A stretch of 64,000 nucleotides of DNA from Oegoconia quadripuncta (taxonomy: Eukaryota > Arthropoda > Insecta > Lepidoptera > Autostichidae), in the NCBI GenBank assembly GCA_949316235.1, contig OX438757.1, forward strand, positions 16,865,505 to 16,929,504. The letters are read 5' to 3'. Position numbers and translations under genes: made by a program. Of the stretch, positions 31,222 through 40,818 are shown piece after piece; positions within the stretch are counted from its first letter, which is position 1; the number at the start of each line of letters is the position of its first letter. A model generated the notes under the pieces. It saw only the letters and a list, made by a program, of their open reading frames with translations, ran no database searches and was not told the origin of the DNA.

Positions 31222-31490
31222 GATCTGTTTGGTGTAGTGGTTAAAAATTCTGACTGCTATACCAAAAGGTCGCGGGTTCGAATCTCGCTAGGGGCATATG
31301 TTTGTATGATGAATACAGACATGTGTTCCCGAGTTATGGATGTTTTTCATTTATTTATGTATTTATTTACAAAAAAAAAATGTATTTGTGTAGTTTATCA
31401 ACCATCTGGTATCCATAATAGAAGCCTAGTTGCTTAGTGTGGAACTAGATGGCGCTGTGTGTATGTGCAAAGATATTTATTATTATTTAT
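31222..31490 (+). repeat. SINE B, sense strand
   Basis: Head 'TGTTTGGTGTAGTGGTTAAA', 'CCAAAAGGTCGCGGGTTCGA'; core 'TATGATGAATACAGACATGT'; 3' part 'GGAACTAGATGGCGCTGTGT' and tail (TTATTA)n. The 85-codon frame through it is not a gene. Confidence 0.92.
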
Positions 31491-31611
31491 TTTGATGTCC
31501 TCCGACCGTAACATAATGTTATACTATAAGCTTTATAATGAAATTTAGATTTTGTATGGCTGACAACTTTATTATCGCTTGTATTAATAAAATAAAATCC
31601 TATCGAAATAC

Positions 31612-31664
31612 ATACCTAGTACCTACATTATTAATTGTACTACAACTAATAATGTACTAGGTAT
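31612..31664. repeat. Hairpin around 'TACCTAGTAC'
   Basis: ATACCTAGTAC-ct-ACATTATTA pairs with TAATAATGT-ACTAGGTAT, leaving a tiny loop. A compact imperfect palindrome of 53 bp, not part of a named family. Confidence 0.6.
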
Positions 31665-32006
31665 ATATTTACGAGAATTATACCTCTTTCATACTACAGA
31701 CTGCCCGCTACTGGAACCGCGTCTGTCTGTGCGGGGCTTTAGATTGCAAATGTTGCCAAAACGTAGTTGAAGATCTTGGCAAATAAATATGCAAATATTA
31801 GAATTTATTTTGATCAATATTTACAATGTGTGCAATGAAATCGTCTCCGCGATAACGGTTTGTGTACTAATTTGTGAGATTCAATGGCGTAAGTACCTAC
31901 AGAGACATTCGAAAATCAGCAACAGGTGTTTAATTTTTTATAAATGTCTTCAGGTTTTTTGGTTTAAGCTCGTTGTTGCTAGTCAATGCTGGTTTAGATC
32001 TCTTTT

Positions 32007-32270
32007 TAATGTTAAGTGAAGATGAGGCCGTCGGTGGCAGCGTACCTACGACCCTGAAACTCCATCTTATTTGGGGGACTGACTATTTTATTTTTGACAA
32101 CCGGAACACAACAATTCTATTAACATTGCTGTTTTGGCGGCAGACTTAGATAACATGGTGGTGGCCAGCCAAGCGGTCATTTAAAATGTCCAGTAATGAG
32201 AGAGAATCGAACTCGCAACCTCGGATTCCTAAACCCTATGTTGTTTATATTATGCCACGGAGGCGGTTTA
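32007..32270 (-). repeat. SINE A, head present, tail truncated
   Basis: Reverse copy starting inside the tail block ('AATGTTAAGTGAAGATGAGG') and ending in the head 'CCACGGAGGCGGTTTACAG'. About 45 bp upstream of the head, the usual 'CCACCAACCAAACC' is replaced by 'AGTAATGAGAGAGAATCGAA', an internal deletion. Confidence 0.88.
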
Positions 32271-32387
32271 CAGGATTTTTTCTGATTTCTGATTGAAATA
32301 CGGGAGTGTACAATATCAAACCTATCACTCGTGTATCTACATTTTATAACGCTTTTTATTACACCAAATACTTGTTTTTTTAAGTAG

Positions 32388-32432
32388 GGTCATCGCTTAA
32401 CCTCAATCAATACTAATATTAAGTGAAGATGA
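32388..32432 (-). repeat. SINE A tail scrap
   Basis: 'GGTCATCGCTTAACCTCAAT' then 'AATATTAAGTGAAGATGA' resembles about 45 bp of the SINE A tail; diverged. Confidence 0.5.
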
Positions 32433-32593
32433 CTTACACTACACTATGTCCTTTACGGACCAGGGATTCTATTACATAATTTCACCGTTATCGTCATCGG
32501 TTTCGTTCTGACATATGATTGGTTGGCTCATTGTTCGCTCGGCAATTTGACGGTTTCTTATTGGTCAACGTAATCGATAACGATACCGATGAA

Positions 32594-33007
32594 CAGTGAC
32601 GGATTAAGACTACTTGATGCCCTAAGCAATCCACGCCTGTGGGGCCCCCTATCCGTATGTCAACTAGAATCGGTCTTTAATGCCAGGCGGGGGACCCGCG
32701 GGGAAGGGGTGGTTTGTGATTGGCTGATCGCAATACCGGTGCTTTCGAATTGCCGAATGCACTAGACTAGCGGGCAGCGAGTGGGCGCAAGCGGGAGAGC
32801 GGGGTAACTCTAGGTCGGCTCTTATGTTAAATTAAATCGCGCGAATTTTCAAATTAGTCCTATAAACTTTTTTTGGTGTGGTTTTTGGTGACGTGAGAGT
32901 GAGACGTGATGCCCTAGGGACGGATTTTTTTGTGCTTCTTCTGGTGCCCCCCCAGACGTGATGCCCTAGGCAATTGCTTAATTTGATTAAGGGTTAATCC
33001 GTCACTG
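32594..33007. mobile_element. hAT-like MITE 1
   Basis: A 414-bp GC-richer element starting CAGTGACGGATTAAGAC and ending 'GGGTTAATCCGTCACTG'. The 8 bp before it (CCGATGAA) and after it (GTGATGAA) agree at 6 positions, as expected for an aged 8-bp hAT duplication. 'GATGCCCTAAGCAAT' near the left has counterparts at about 32909 and 32958. No transposase. Confidence 0.82.
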
Positions 33008-33244
33008 GTGATGAATTTACATAATCTAAGTGCAGGCTGTGCGATTTTGGAACCAGCTGCCATTGCATGTGAGAAAGTGTCCATCAACATGCTTTTAAAT
33101 CGAACGTCAAAAAGCTCTCGGGTTACGCGTTTTGAGATGTAGCTCTTAATATGATGTCTTTAAGTTTTGGCTTATTTATATACAGATTTATTTATAATGT
33201 ATTATAAGTATGTATTTACTCATCTATTCGTATTATTATTAAGA

Positions 33245-33392
33245 GCCCATAGTGTCCCACTGCTTGGCAAAGGCCTCCCTCATCTGTTACCAGTCGTTTT
33301 TGTTCTTGGCGAGCGCAAACCATCCCTTATTAAAACTGTCAAGCTCGTCTCTCCACCGTCTTCGCGGTCTGCCACGTTTGCGTCTAACGGTA
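33245..33392 (-). pseudogene. RTE-like LINE ORF2 C-terminal relic
   Basis: Reverse strand reads RGRPRRRWRDELDSFNKG, WFALAKNKNDW, a stop, then QMREAFAKQWDTMGS. The R-G-R-P...RW..D....W...A......W......F..QW pattern is typical of RTE-type ORF2 C-termini. One internal stop (TAA) and truncation on both sides. Confidence 0.75.
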
Positions 33393-33399
33393 TAGTTAT

Positions 33400-34360
33400 G
33401 TATTATTATATGTAATTCACATATTATTCATTATATGTAGTTGTTAGTATATTAGACTCGTATATTACTCAGGATTGTTTTATTGATACCTGTATAATAA
33501 TAATGTAAAAGTACAAATTTTCTTGAAATATAATTAAAACGTTACCCACTCAATTATAACGATAATTATTGTCAGTAACATAATAAGAATCACTAATTGG
33601 CAAACGTTTGGAATTAGTTTACTGTAATATAATTTCTGCAATAATGCTGTTGATTCTATATAAATAAGTAAATAAAATAAATTAATTAGTGTGTATGTAT
33701 TTCTTTTAGTTTAGCTGTAATGTATACATCCAATCTGCTGTTCTGTAACTAACCCTATGGTTTACTGGAAAAAATCCTTCTAAGGGATACGTCCACCGTT
33801 GTACTCAAACTCTGTATCTATATAAAATTAATGTAGTATTGCCTTTTTGTGCAATAGGTCGGTGGTGGAAGCATTAGTACGAAGCCGGGGCGGATCGTAT
33901 ATAAAATATAAATGTAAAATTATATAGGTCGATAGTATAATTAGCAAACATACAAAACGAACCAGCATAGTCGACACGCTGACAGCATTAGCTACAAGCA
34001 AATGAGAACAAAACGGCAATCGTGGTCTCTAATTAGTCGAATTTACAACTTGTTTTATAATTAAATAAATAAAGCAGAGTGCTTGAGGCGGGCTAAGTAT
34101 AGCTGAGAGACTGTTGCCAAGCTGATTATAGGTACCAACTTGCGTCATTATAGCTCGATCCATCGTTAGTGTTCATTCGCTTGAGATTTAAATTAGGCTT
34201 GGAAAGAGTTGCTTGGTCCAGATTCGTCTGGATTCTCGCAACATTTTGTTATGATGTCCAGAATCTCGACAAATATCATAACACTGAGCTAATTAGGTTG
34301 AATTTTTATATAAATTGATTAAACTTGTCTTTCCTTGTCACCAGTATACAATTGATTCAT
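33400..34360. other. Unassigned AT-rich DNA
   Basis: Nothing recognised beyond a 63-codon reverse frame at 33828-34019 with a hydrophobic stretch, likely fortuitous. Confidence 0.45.
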
Positions 34361-34363
34361 GAT

Positions 34364-34671
34364 TCATCATCATCAGCCCGTAACCATCCCACTGCAGGGA
34401 TATAAGCCTTGCCTCGTATAATGAGGGAGTATGGGCCATAGTCCACCACGCTGGCCAATTGCGGTTTGGGGACTTCACATGCCCTTGAATTTTTATTTCT
34501 CAGGCATGCACGATGTTTTCCTACACCGGAGCAGTCGAATAAATTCACATAAGTAATTAAATTAAATTTAAAAACTCATTGGTGTATGGCCGGCACCACT
34601 GCCATGGAATCGAACCCGGAACTCCAAAATTGGGAGACCGCATCTTAACCGCTGAGCCACCGACGCTCTAA
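34364..34671 (-). repeat. SINE D, full length
   Basis: Reverse: 'CATCATCATCAGCCCGTAAC' tail, 'ATAATGAGGGAGTATGGGCC', 'AATTGCGGTTTGGGGACTTC', 'AAATTTAAAAACTCATTGG', head in sense 'GAGCGTCGGTGGCTCAGCGG'. Best reference copy of SINE D here, with a (GAT)n tail in sense. Confidence 0.92.
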
Positions 34672-34799
34672 AATAATTGATATAATATAATAATTGTAGC
34701 TATGTAAAAATTTAATTTAATTGCACTTAAGTTTTTAATTTATCTCAAAATTGTGACTTAATCGTTGAATAATTGGAAGTTTTCATAAAACGGAATACA

Positions 34800-35680
34800 T
34801 ATGACGGCCTTTATCCCAAATGGGGTGGTCAGAGACAGTGGCGTGCCTTTCATACAGGCAGAAAGGCACTGGGTACCCTAGAAAATTGTCCATATCACAA
34901 GATAAACTAGTTATTCTGATAACTCGTTTATCAAATTTGATAAAGATTATCAAATGTCGGGAATTTGGAGTTATGAAGAAATTGAAGTACTACTTTTTTT
35001 ATTGTTAATCAACATGCTCTCGGTACGTATAGAACCAACCCATCTCTTCCCGTGGGTGTCGTAAAGGGTGTTCTTTAAAGATCCTTTCTTTAAACTAACA
35101 AAAATCTTAGCATGGCACCGTATAACCTCGCGGCGTCGCTTGGCTCAACCCCTGCTTTGAACTAAATATTGAAACTCTGAACTAAATATTGAATGTTGAT
35201 ACATTGATAGTACAGTCTTGCAATGGCTGTAAGCTTTTCTCGAAAGGAATTGTCAAGACAGCGGATTCATACTGATGATGTGAATAGAAATATTCTAAGC
35301 AGTTAAAGCAGTCATTTTGTAGTTGTAAATTTTTCAGTTAAAAGCAAATTTCATAATTCTGTCCACCTTATGACAAAACGATGTGCACGCCACTGGTCAG
35401 AGATATCCCAATAACATTAACATTTGGGTGTTCTGTAAAGTTTAATGCTTGAAACAACCCCCACGGTTCACCTTTTGAAATATACAGAAATACACTTAGC
35501 AGAGGGTGAACCCAGCGACGACGCGCGGTTAAACACTGTTTAACGGCGTCGCTGGGCTGGCAAGCTAAGAATTTTTTTAGTTTAAAGAAAGGGTCTTTAA
35601 AGAACACCCTTAACGACACCCACGGGAAGAGATGGGTTGGTTCTGTACGTTCCGAAAGCATGTTAATTAACAATAAAAAT
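34800..35680 (-). repeat. Repeat H, split by hAT-like MITE 2
   Basis: H in reverse: 'CTTTATCCCAAATGGGGTGG' at about 34809-34828, continuing after the MITE at 35404 with 'TATCCCAATAACATTAACAT', 'CCCACGGTTCACCTTTTGAA' and 'CACCCACGGGAAGAGATGGG' at about 35619-35638. Near 35505-35560 it carries 'CAGCGACGACGCGCGG', giving a small GC-rich foldback not seen in other H copies. Confidence 0.8.
34836..35395. mobile_element. hAT-like MITE 2 with 8-bp duplication
   Basis: Begins CAGTGGCGTGCCTTTC and ends GATGTGCACGCCACTG; 560 bp. GTCAGAGA occurs exactly at 34828-34835 and 35396-35403. CAGTGGCGTGC ends and an 8-bp duplication identify a hAT-type element. Its interior (about 35015-35160) holds a sense-strand copy of part of repeat H, although it is itself inserted in a reverse H. 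Confidence 0.92.
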
Positions 35681-35759
35681 CCAAATACAAATTTCCGACA
35701 TTTGATAATTTGTAAAGATATTTTCCTTTTCCGACCTGGCAATTGGAACCGAAGCTTGA

Positions 35760-36440
35760 AACAAGAGGTAATTTTTTTTATTGTAAAATCAACTAAATTA
35801 TAGTCTTTCTAAACTACTATAATAGCAGCAGGTAAAATCTAAGATTTCCTATTCCTATCTTTTGTCTTTGGGTAAAACCATCAACAACATAGCCTATAGA
35901 TGCCTAATGTTTGATTTTTGTATAAGAATCGTTTATTTTACCCATTTAGAGACATGTTAGAGGTGTAAATATACAATGAACACAAACAAATTGGTCCTGA
36001 AAATAAGGTAAAAGGTATCGTTTTATCATTTCTAATAAAAATATCCGAATTGAAGACCGATTTTTATTTTCGAAAGCTGGTGGTTGAGAGTTGGTTCTTA
36101 GCCATAGGTAGTTTTCGAATAAACTTATAAAGTATTCTGTGGTAGGTACTTATGCGCGTGTAGTCTGCCGGACAAAACCAAGTCAACTTATCGCCGCTTG
36201 CTATAAGAGCGCATAATTTGTCGCACATTATGGCGGACGGACTGCACTAATCGGCAACGTCACACACACACCTAATGATTTTGCATCTATACACGCGGGG
36301 GATTTAAAACAAAATAAAATGTAAAACGTCGCCGGTAATTTTACCGTAATTTATATAAATGATCGTAAAATACCGTTTTCGGTAAAATTACGTAATAATA
36401 ATGCATCACTAATAGTACCTAACTGAATTCGTAATAATCC
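35760..36440. other. Unassigned DNA
   Basis: Nothing assignable was seen; GCCGCTTGC-type patches at about 36190 have no coding frame. Confidence 0.4.
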
Positions 36441-36444
36441 TTTT

Positions 36445-36505
36445 TAACCGATTTTAAAAGGAGGAGGTTCTCAATTTGGCCGTTTGTATTTTTCTAGCCA
36501 TTTTG
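36445..36505 (+). repeat. Repeat fragment 'AAAAGGAGGAGGTTCTC'
   Basis: Matches 9973-10040; then interrupted by the SINE C tail. Confidence 0.55.
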
Positions 36506-36519
36506 ATTACAAAATATAT

Positions 36520-36766
36520 GATAAATAAATAAATAATAAATAAATATTTCGGACCCTTACACCAATCATCTAGTCCCAAACTAAGCAAATCTTGTACTAT
36601 GGATACTAGATAACGGATAAACATATATAAATATTTATATAAACATCCATGACTCAGGAATAAATGTTCATATTCATCACACAAACATTTACCCGTCGCG
36701 GGATTCGAACCCGCAACCGTTGGTTTCGCTGACAGGGTCACTATCCACTACACCCATCGGTCGGGA
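36520..36766 (-). repeat. SINE C, full length
   Basis: Reverse: (AAATA)n tail, 'ATTTCGGACCCTTACACCAA', 'CATGACTCAGGAATAAATGT', head in sense 'GACCGATGGGTGTAGTGGAT', 'AGTGACCCTGTCAGCGAAAC', 'GGTTGCGGGTTCGAATCCCG'. A good reference copy. Confidence 0.92.
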
Positions 36767-36829
36767 TCTAATTGGGGTATATCGGCTTTTTGATATACAA
36801 CATATAACCTTATGTAAAACCTTATATAA

Positions 36830-36885
36830 TTTCTGAGATACATCCGGACAAAGACTGGACACACGGACACACACGTAACAGTCGT
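36830..36885 (-). repeat. Repeat R fragment
   Basis: 'GAGATACATCCGGACAAAGA' then 'CACACGGACACACAC' is the reverse of a block also seen at 51369-51520 and 59695-59905. Confidence 0.5.
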
Positions 36886-36909
36886 TAATAAGTATTGAAA
36901 TCCAAAAAA

Positions 36910-37075
36910 CCCGACTGCATATTTTGGCTTTGCAGACGCCATGTTGGATTTTTTACCTTAAATTATATCTTATGACACTCCAGGTATAAAGACGAATCTA
37001 ACGACACCATGCACTTTGAAATCAGTCAAGCCAGTTAGGCTTAGGCCGTTTAGGACACTCTTCTTGGACAGTCGG
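36910..37075 (-). mobile_element. Repeat Q, near-complete copy
   Basis: Ends CCCGACTGCATATTTTGG and 'GGACAGTCGG' form short inverted termini. Internal marks: 'GCCATGTTGGATTTTTTACC' and 'TATGACACTCCAGGTAT'. A short non-coding element, likely a MITE; target duplication unclear. Confidence 0.65.
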
Positions 37076-37401
37076 ACGAAAATGCTACTACTGACCACCC
37101 ATCCAAGGACTGACCTGACTGACTGAAATAAATAAAAGTCAACTTGGTTTTAAATATGAACTCGACACATTTAGAAACAGATTATTATCGATATGTCTGA
37201 TTCTATATTTAGTATCGTCTTTGGGATCTCCGATTGCATAGTGAATGATTTACAACCGCCGAGGGCTGTAACTTTATAAGGGTTTAACTGCATATCTATT
37301 TGCTAGTTATGAATGCTCTAAATTTACTCTTACCCGAGACTTTAGGTTAGCGCTAGTTACTGTAGCTACTGTCAAAACTATAATCGATCGAAAGCAATTA
37401 A

Positions 37402-37640
37402 CGTAAAAGTCACGTTTTCCTTGCCAAAATACGTATCCGCGATCACTCTATATGCGAGTGTGGATTAGAGGAATGGACTGTCGAGCATATATTTTTTAAC
37501 TGCCCACGAATTTCTGTCCCACTTTATGACCTTCTCCCCAAAAGTATGCCCCGTCCCATAAATGTTAACTACTTATTAAGCTAAGTTCACTCTGGTCTTG
37601 TATTTATACTGGCTAAATTTATAAAAGGTAACAACGTTAT
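37402..37640 (+). pseudogene. LINE ORF2 zinc-knuckle relic
   Basis: The plus frame reads KSHVFLAKIRIRDHSICECG, LEEWTVEHIFFNCPRI, then SVPLYDLLPKSM, LLS-stop, VHSGLVFILAKFIKG. CxC...H....C (CECGLEEWTVEHIFFNC) is the Cys-His motif found after the RNase H domain in Jockey/I/R1-type ORF2 proteins. One internal stop, and a TAA just upstream near 37399. Upstream RT and RNase H domains are not recognisable, so it is 5'-truncated. Confidence 0.78.
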
Positions 37641-37919
37641 ATTATAATTTATCTATCATATCTACTTCTTTGAGTTTATCGTCTATTATCTTAACTATGT
37701 GTTGAGGTGGTGGTTATATGTGTTGTTCTGTTTGTCCTTTCTCCAGCTACACAAACTAGAGAAGCTTAACTTACCGCACAATTGTCAACTTTAGCGTTAT
37801 GAATTTCAACCCTGACATTGGCAGAATCAAAGTGCACAACGATGCAGTCATAACACTAAATTGGAATTGGAAGAGGGTTTACTCTGTCCAGTGGCGCCCT
37901 CATTGGATAAATTTTTAAA

Positions 37920-38137
37920 TCTAACTAATATTACGAATGCGAAAGTTTGGATGTTTGTTTGTTTGTTGCTCAATCACGGCGACACGGATGAACGGATTTG
38001 GATGAAATTTGGTATATATGTAGAATATACCCTTGGCTAAGATATACGATATTTTTTATCCCGATAAAATGAGTAGTTCCCGCGGGATAAAACATATCCG
38101 CGATAAAGCTAAGTCTAAGCCGCGGGCGGAAAGCAAG
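37920..38137 (+). mobile_element. Lep1-like Helitron E3
   Basis: After an A: TCTAACTAATATTACGAATG, 'CGAAAGTTTGGATGTTTG', 'CGGATTTGGATGAAATTTGG', 'AGTTCCCGCGGGATAAAACA', hairpin-rich 'GCCGCGGGCGGAAAGCAAG' followed by T. The 3' end is CAAG rather than CTAG. 218 bp, no ORF. Confidence 0.8.
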
Positions 38138-38139
38138 TA

Positions 38140-38445
38140 TTTAACTAATCAAATCAAATCAAATCAAATCAAATCAAATCAAATCAAAAATGTTTTTATT
38201 TCGTAAGTTATAAGAATAACATTTGAAATCGTCATGACATACAGTTATTGCTCATTCACTAGGCAGTCTCCCCAGAGAAGAACGAGCAAATTCCGGGGTT
38301 GCTCTTTTTAAATAACTCAATACAAATACAATTTGAAATACCTAATTGTAAAATTTATGACTCGCCAAAGAAAAATAAGAATAAAATATATTGGATAATG
38401 CTGAGCGGTTTATGTCCACGCATTCTTATCATCCAGATAGATATA
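38140..38445 (-). pseudogene. LINE F 3' end with seven TCAAA tail repeats
   Basis: Tail (AATCA)n at 38146-38188, 3' UTR with 'CAGAGAAGAACGAGCAAATT' and 'GGTTGCTCTTTTTAAATAAC', then the last codons YLDDKNAWT-stop on the reverse strand near 38440-38405. Truncated just upstream, at a Lep1-like piece. Confidence 0.85.
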
Positions 38446-38446
38446 A

Positions 38447-38569
38447 ATATATTATATAATATTAGATGAGAAAGTTTGAATGTTAGTTCCCGCGGGGTAA
38501 ACCAAGTACCTAATAATAATAATTAATGCGTGTAATAACAGGCAGGCGAAGCCGCGGGCGGAGAGCTAG
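38447..38569 (+). mobile_element. Lep1-like Helitron E4 (deleted)
   Basis: 'AATATTAGATGAGAAAGTTT', 'GAATGTTAGTTCCCGCGGGG', then the terminus 'AAGCCGCGGGCGGAGAGCTA' with CTAG followed by T, an exact Helitron-type 3' end. The middle is deleted compared with E3. Confidence 0.75.
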
Positions 38570-38869
38570 TACCTACAACATAAGTCAAAAAAGTTGCTCT
38601 GATCTACACTCGAAAAGCCAGCTAATTATAAACAATACATAAATAACATTAACTACGGTTATTTTCGAGATTAGAATTTTTTTATAATCTTGAATTCTGA
38701 AAAATAACGGTTATCAAAGCCATTTAGGTATTATTTATCATTAGCTTTTAGACTTCTCGAGTGCAGGTCAGAGCGATTTTTTGATTTATTCTATATTTAA
38801 AAAAATCTTAATTTATCCAATGACGGCGCCACTGGACCGAATAAACCCTCTTATAATCTAGGCTCTGCT

Positions 38870-39850
38870 CACGTGTTTTTAATTCAGAAGCATACAACTC
38901 GACGGCCGTTCAAGTAGACATAACGTCGCCACTTCTCGCTGTAACTTGATATTAACAATTGTATGTGGGTCATTCTGGCTCAGAGGTACTGAACTTTTGG
39001 CTTTTTTAATAATAAAAGATTAAATCCGCCAATTTACTTACTATTTGCGAGTATCAACTATGCGCAAAACTCGTTTCTTAGGCGTGCAAGCAATAGGTTT
39101 CAATTGTTTAAAAATATGTTATACGTCAGCAACAACAACATGTATAACATCTGTTATACGTCAGCCAGGCGTCAAATGTCGCGTAATTTCTTTTCAGCTT
39201 AATATGAATACATTGTTTTTTTAATCACTAAGTACATATACTAGATAAAGTAAGTTTGTATACATCCTATACGTAAGTCACCATAGTGCTGTACTAATGC
39301 TAATTTGATATTATTAGTGAGGGCTTGAAATTGGCTTACTGTTCTTACTTTTTAAGTTATTGTAAATACTGTTGTCTTCCAATATACAAAAATAAAAAAC
39401 AATAACATGTAATATATAATAATGAGAGTATGTCAAAATGTAAGTGTTCATTAAACGTATTTACCAAGGTAGAGGAGATCTCACACCAGCATTTGTCCTA
39501 CATGGAGTATTAAGAAATATTTAGTGAAGATTCAACGAGCGTTGGCCCTTACTAGGAACCCGATAGGCAACGCGACCATTTAATTTACAACGAGCTAATC
39601 TGTTGTTACAATGTTGAAAAGAGTCATAGTATCTATTACCGTACCTCTGGCATTGAGTGAAAATAGTAAAAACTTGGTCAGTAAATTACACGATAGTTTT
39701 GACCTGTAGCATCTATAGTGGGTTACTTTGCACTAATTCAATCTGATCAATATATTTAAATTATTAATTTTAAGTTTAATTTAATTTATCGATGTATATT
39801 TATTCATATGAAATACAATAAAGCGTTTACAAACAAACAAACTAACAATA
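38870..39850. other. Unassigned AT-rich DNA
   Basis: A local duplication, 'TTATACGTCAGC', occurs at about 39119 and 39154. Otherwise nothing recognised. Confidence 0.45.
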
Positions 39851-39855
39851 TTTTT

Positions 39856-40050
39856 ACCCGACTGCCCAAGGAAGGAGGGTAATGTTTCTCGAGTGTATGT
39901 ATGCATGTATGTATGCCCGTTCCTTTGGCGCCTAGCCTTAACGGCTTGACCAATTTCGAAGTGCATGATTCGTCTTGGTACCCGGAGTGTCATAAGATAC
40001 ATTTTATGGTAAAAAATCCAATATACATACAGAATATGCTGTCGGGTTTT
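39856..40050 (+). mobile_element. Repeat Q, complete copy
   Basis: Starts ACCCGACTGCCCAAGGAAGG, contains (GTAT)n near 39895-39915, 'CTTGACCAATTTCGAAGTGC' and 'GTGTCATAAGATACATTTTA', and ends 'GAATATGCTGTCGGGT'. Short inverted ends (ACCCGAC...GTCGGGT), 195 bp, no ORF. Confidence 0.7.
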
Positions 40051-40619
40051 TTGGTATTTAAATACTTAAATAGTTTATAGAGAGGATCTGTTGGAAATAA
40101 AACGGTTGAGAACTTCTGCATTATGCATGGACAGATGACATGATATTTAGCGGAATACTAAATTGATCAACATGGAGTTATAATTATCGTTTAATCAAAA
40201 TACGTATCATATCACGCACAACCTTTTCACTAGGTAAGCTGCACGCTCGTCTTAAAAGTATAGAATAGCGAAAAGATACAGTTTCCATTTTAACGATAGA
40301 AATGATATTATCTACAGGTAATTGAAATTAAATTTCTTGGATAAGTGAAAATTTTATTCACTGCGATTGCAAGCAGACGCTTCTCGATTTTATCACTTTC
40401 TTTAATTACAACATTTCCTTATGAACGACAGAGACAAAACATACTTTAACTAAAACAGGCTTATAAAGCGTTTGTAATTTTAATGAATAAGACGGGTATA
40501 GTATACTAATTAATGTCCAGGTACCTACACTGCGCCGCTGAGTACTTATTAGTACATTATATTAATGAAAAACCTTACATTGTTAAAGGCAAGGCAGAGT
40601 GGTGGTACCGGGTTACGTT

Positions 40620-40780
40620 ACGTAGTGAGCGGGCGCAGGCGGCGCGGCGCGCGCAACAGGTTCGCTCGCTGATTTTCCCCGGCGCATGTGTGCGTGGATC
40701 GAGTTTCACGCGGGCGTGTGCGCGCGCCGCGCCAGACTCGCTGGCAACTCGCAAGCGCATGTAGAGGGGCGGTCACATGG
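40620..40780. other. GC-rich island
   Basis: 'GGCGCGGCGCGCGCAACAGG' and 'GCGTGTGCGCGCGCCGCGCC' in an AT-rich setting. Both strands are open here (83 and 61 codons), which is an effect of GC content. No TATA box or splice-site arrangement is convincing. Possibly promoter-like. Confidence 0.4.
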
Positions 40781-40818
40781 GGCGAGTTTGTTCGCTTCGA
40801 ATTATGGACAGCCCCTTT

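Larger units (their letters stand above)
37871..38852. mobile_element. Foldback MITE O copy 1, carrying nested insertions
   Basis: Ends AAGAGGGTTTACTCTGTCC/AGTGGCGCCCTCATTGG and the complementary 'CCAATGACGGCGCCACTGG' with 'AATAAACCCTCTT'. The element's own sequence at 38580-38852 is an imperfect palindrome: 'GCTCTGATCTACACTCG' against 'CGAGTGCAGGTCAGAGC'. Two Lep1-like pieces and a LINE F 3' end lie inside (37920-38569). Copy 2 at 54536-54793 lacks them. Confidence 0.82.

Noticed and set aside
35368..35742. 124-codon reverse open frame
   Set aside because: It spans the junction of hAT-like MITE 2 and repeat H and has no domain.
38146..38188. CRISPR-like or satellite array
   Set aside because: A pure TCAAA pentamer run at the 3' end of LINE F; no spacers.
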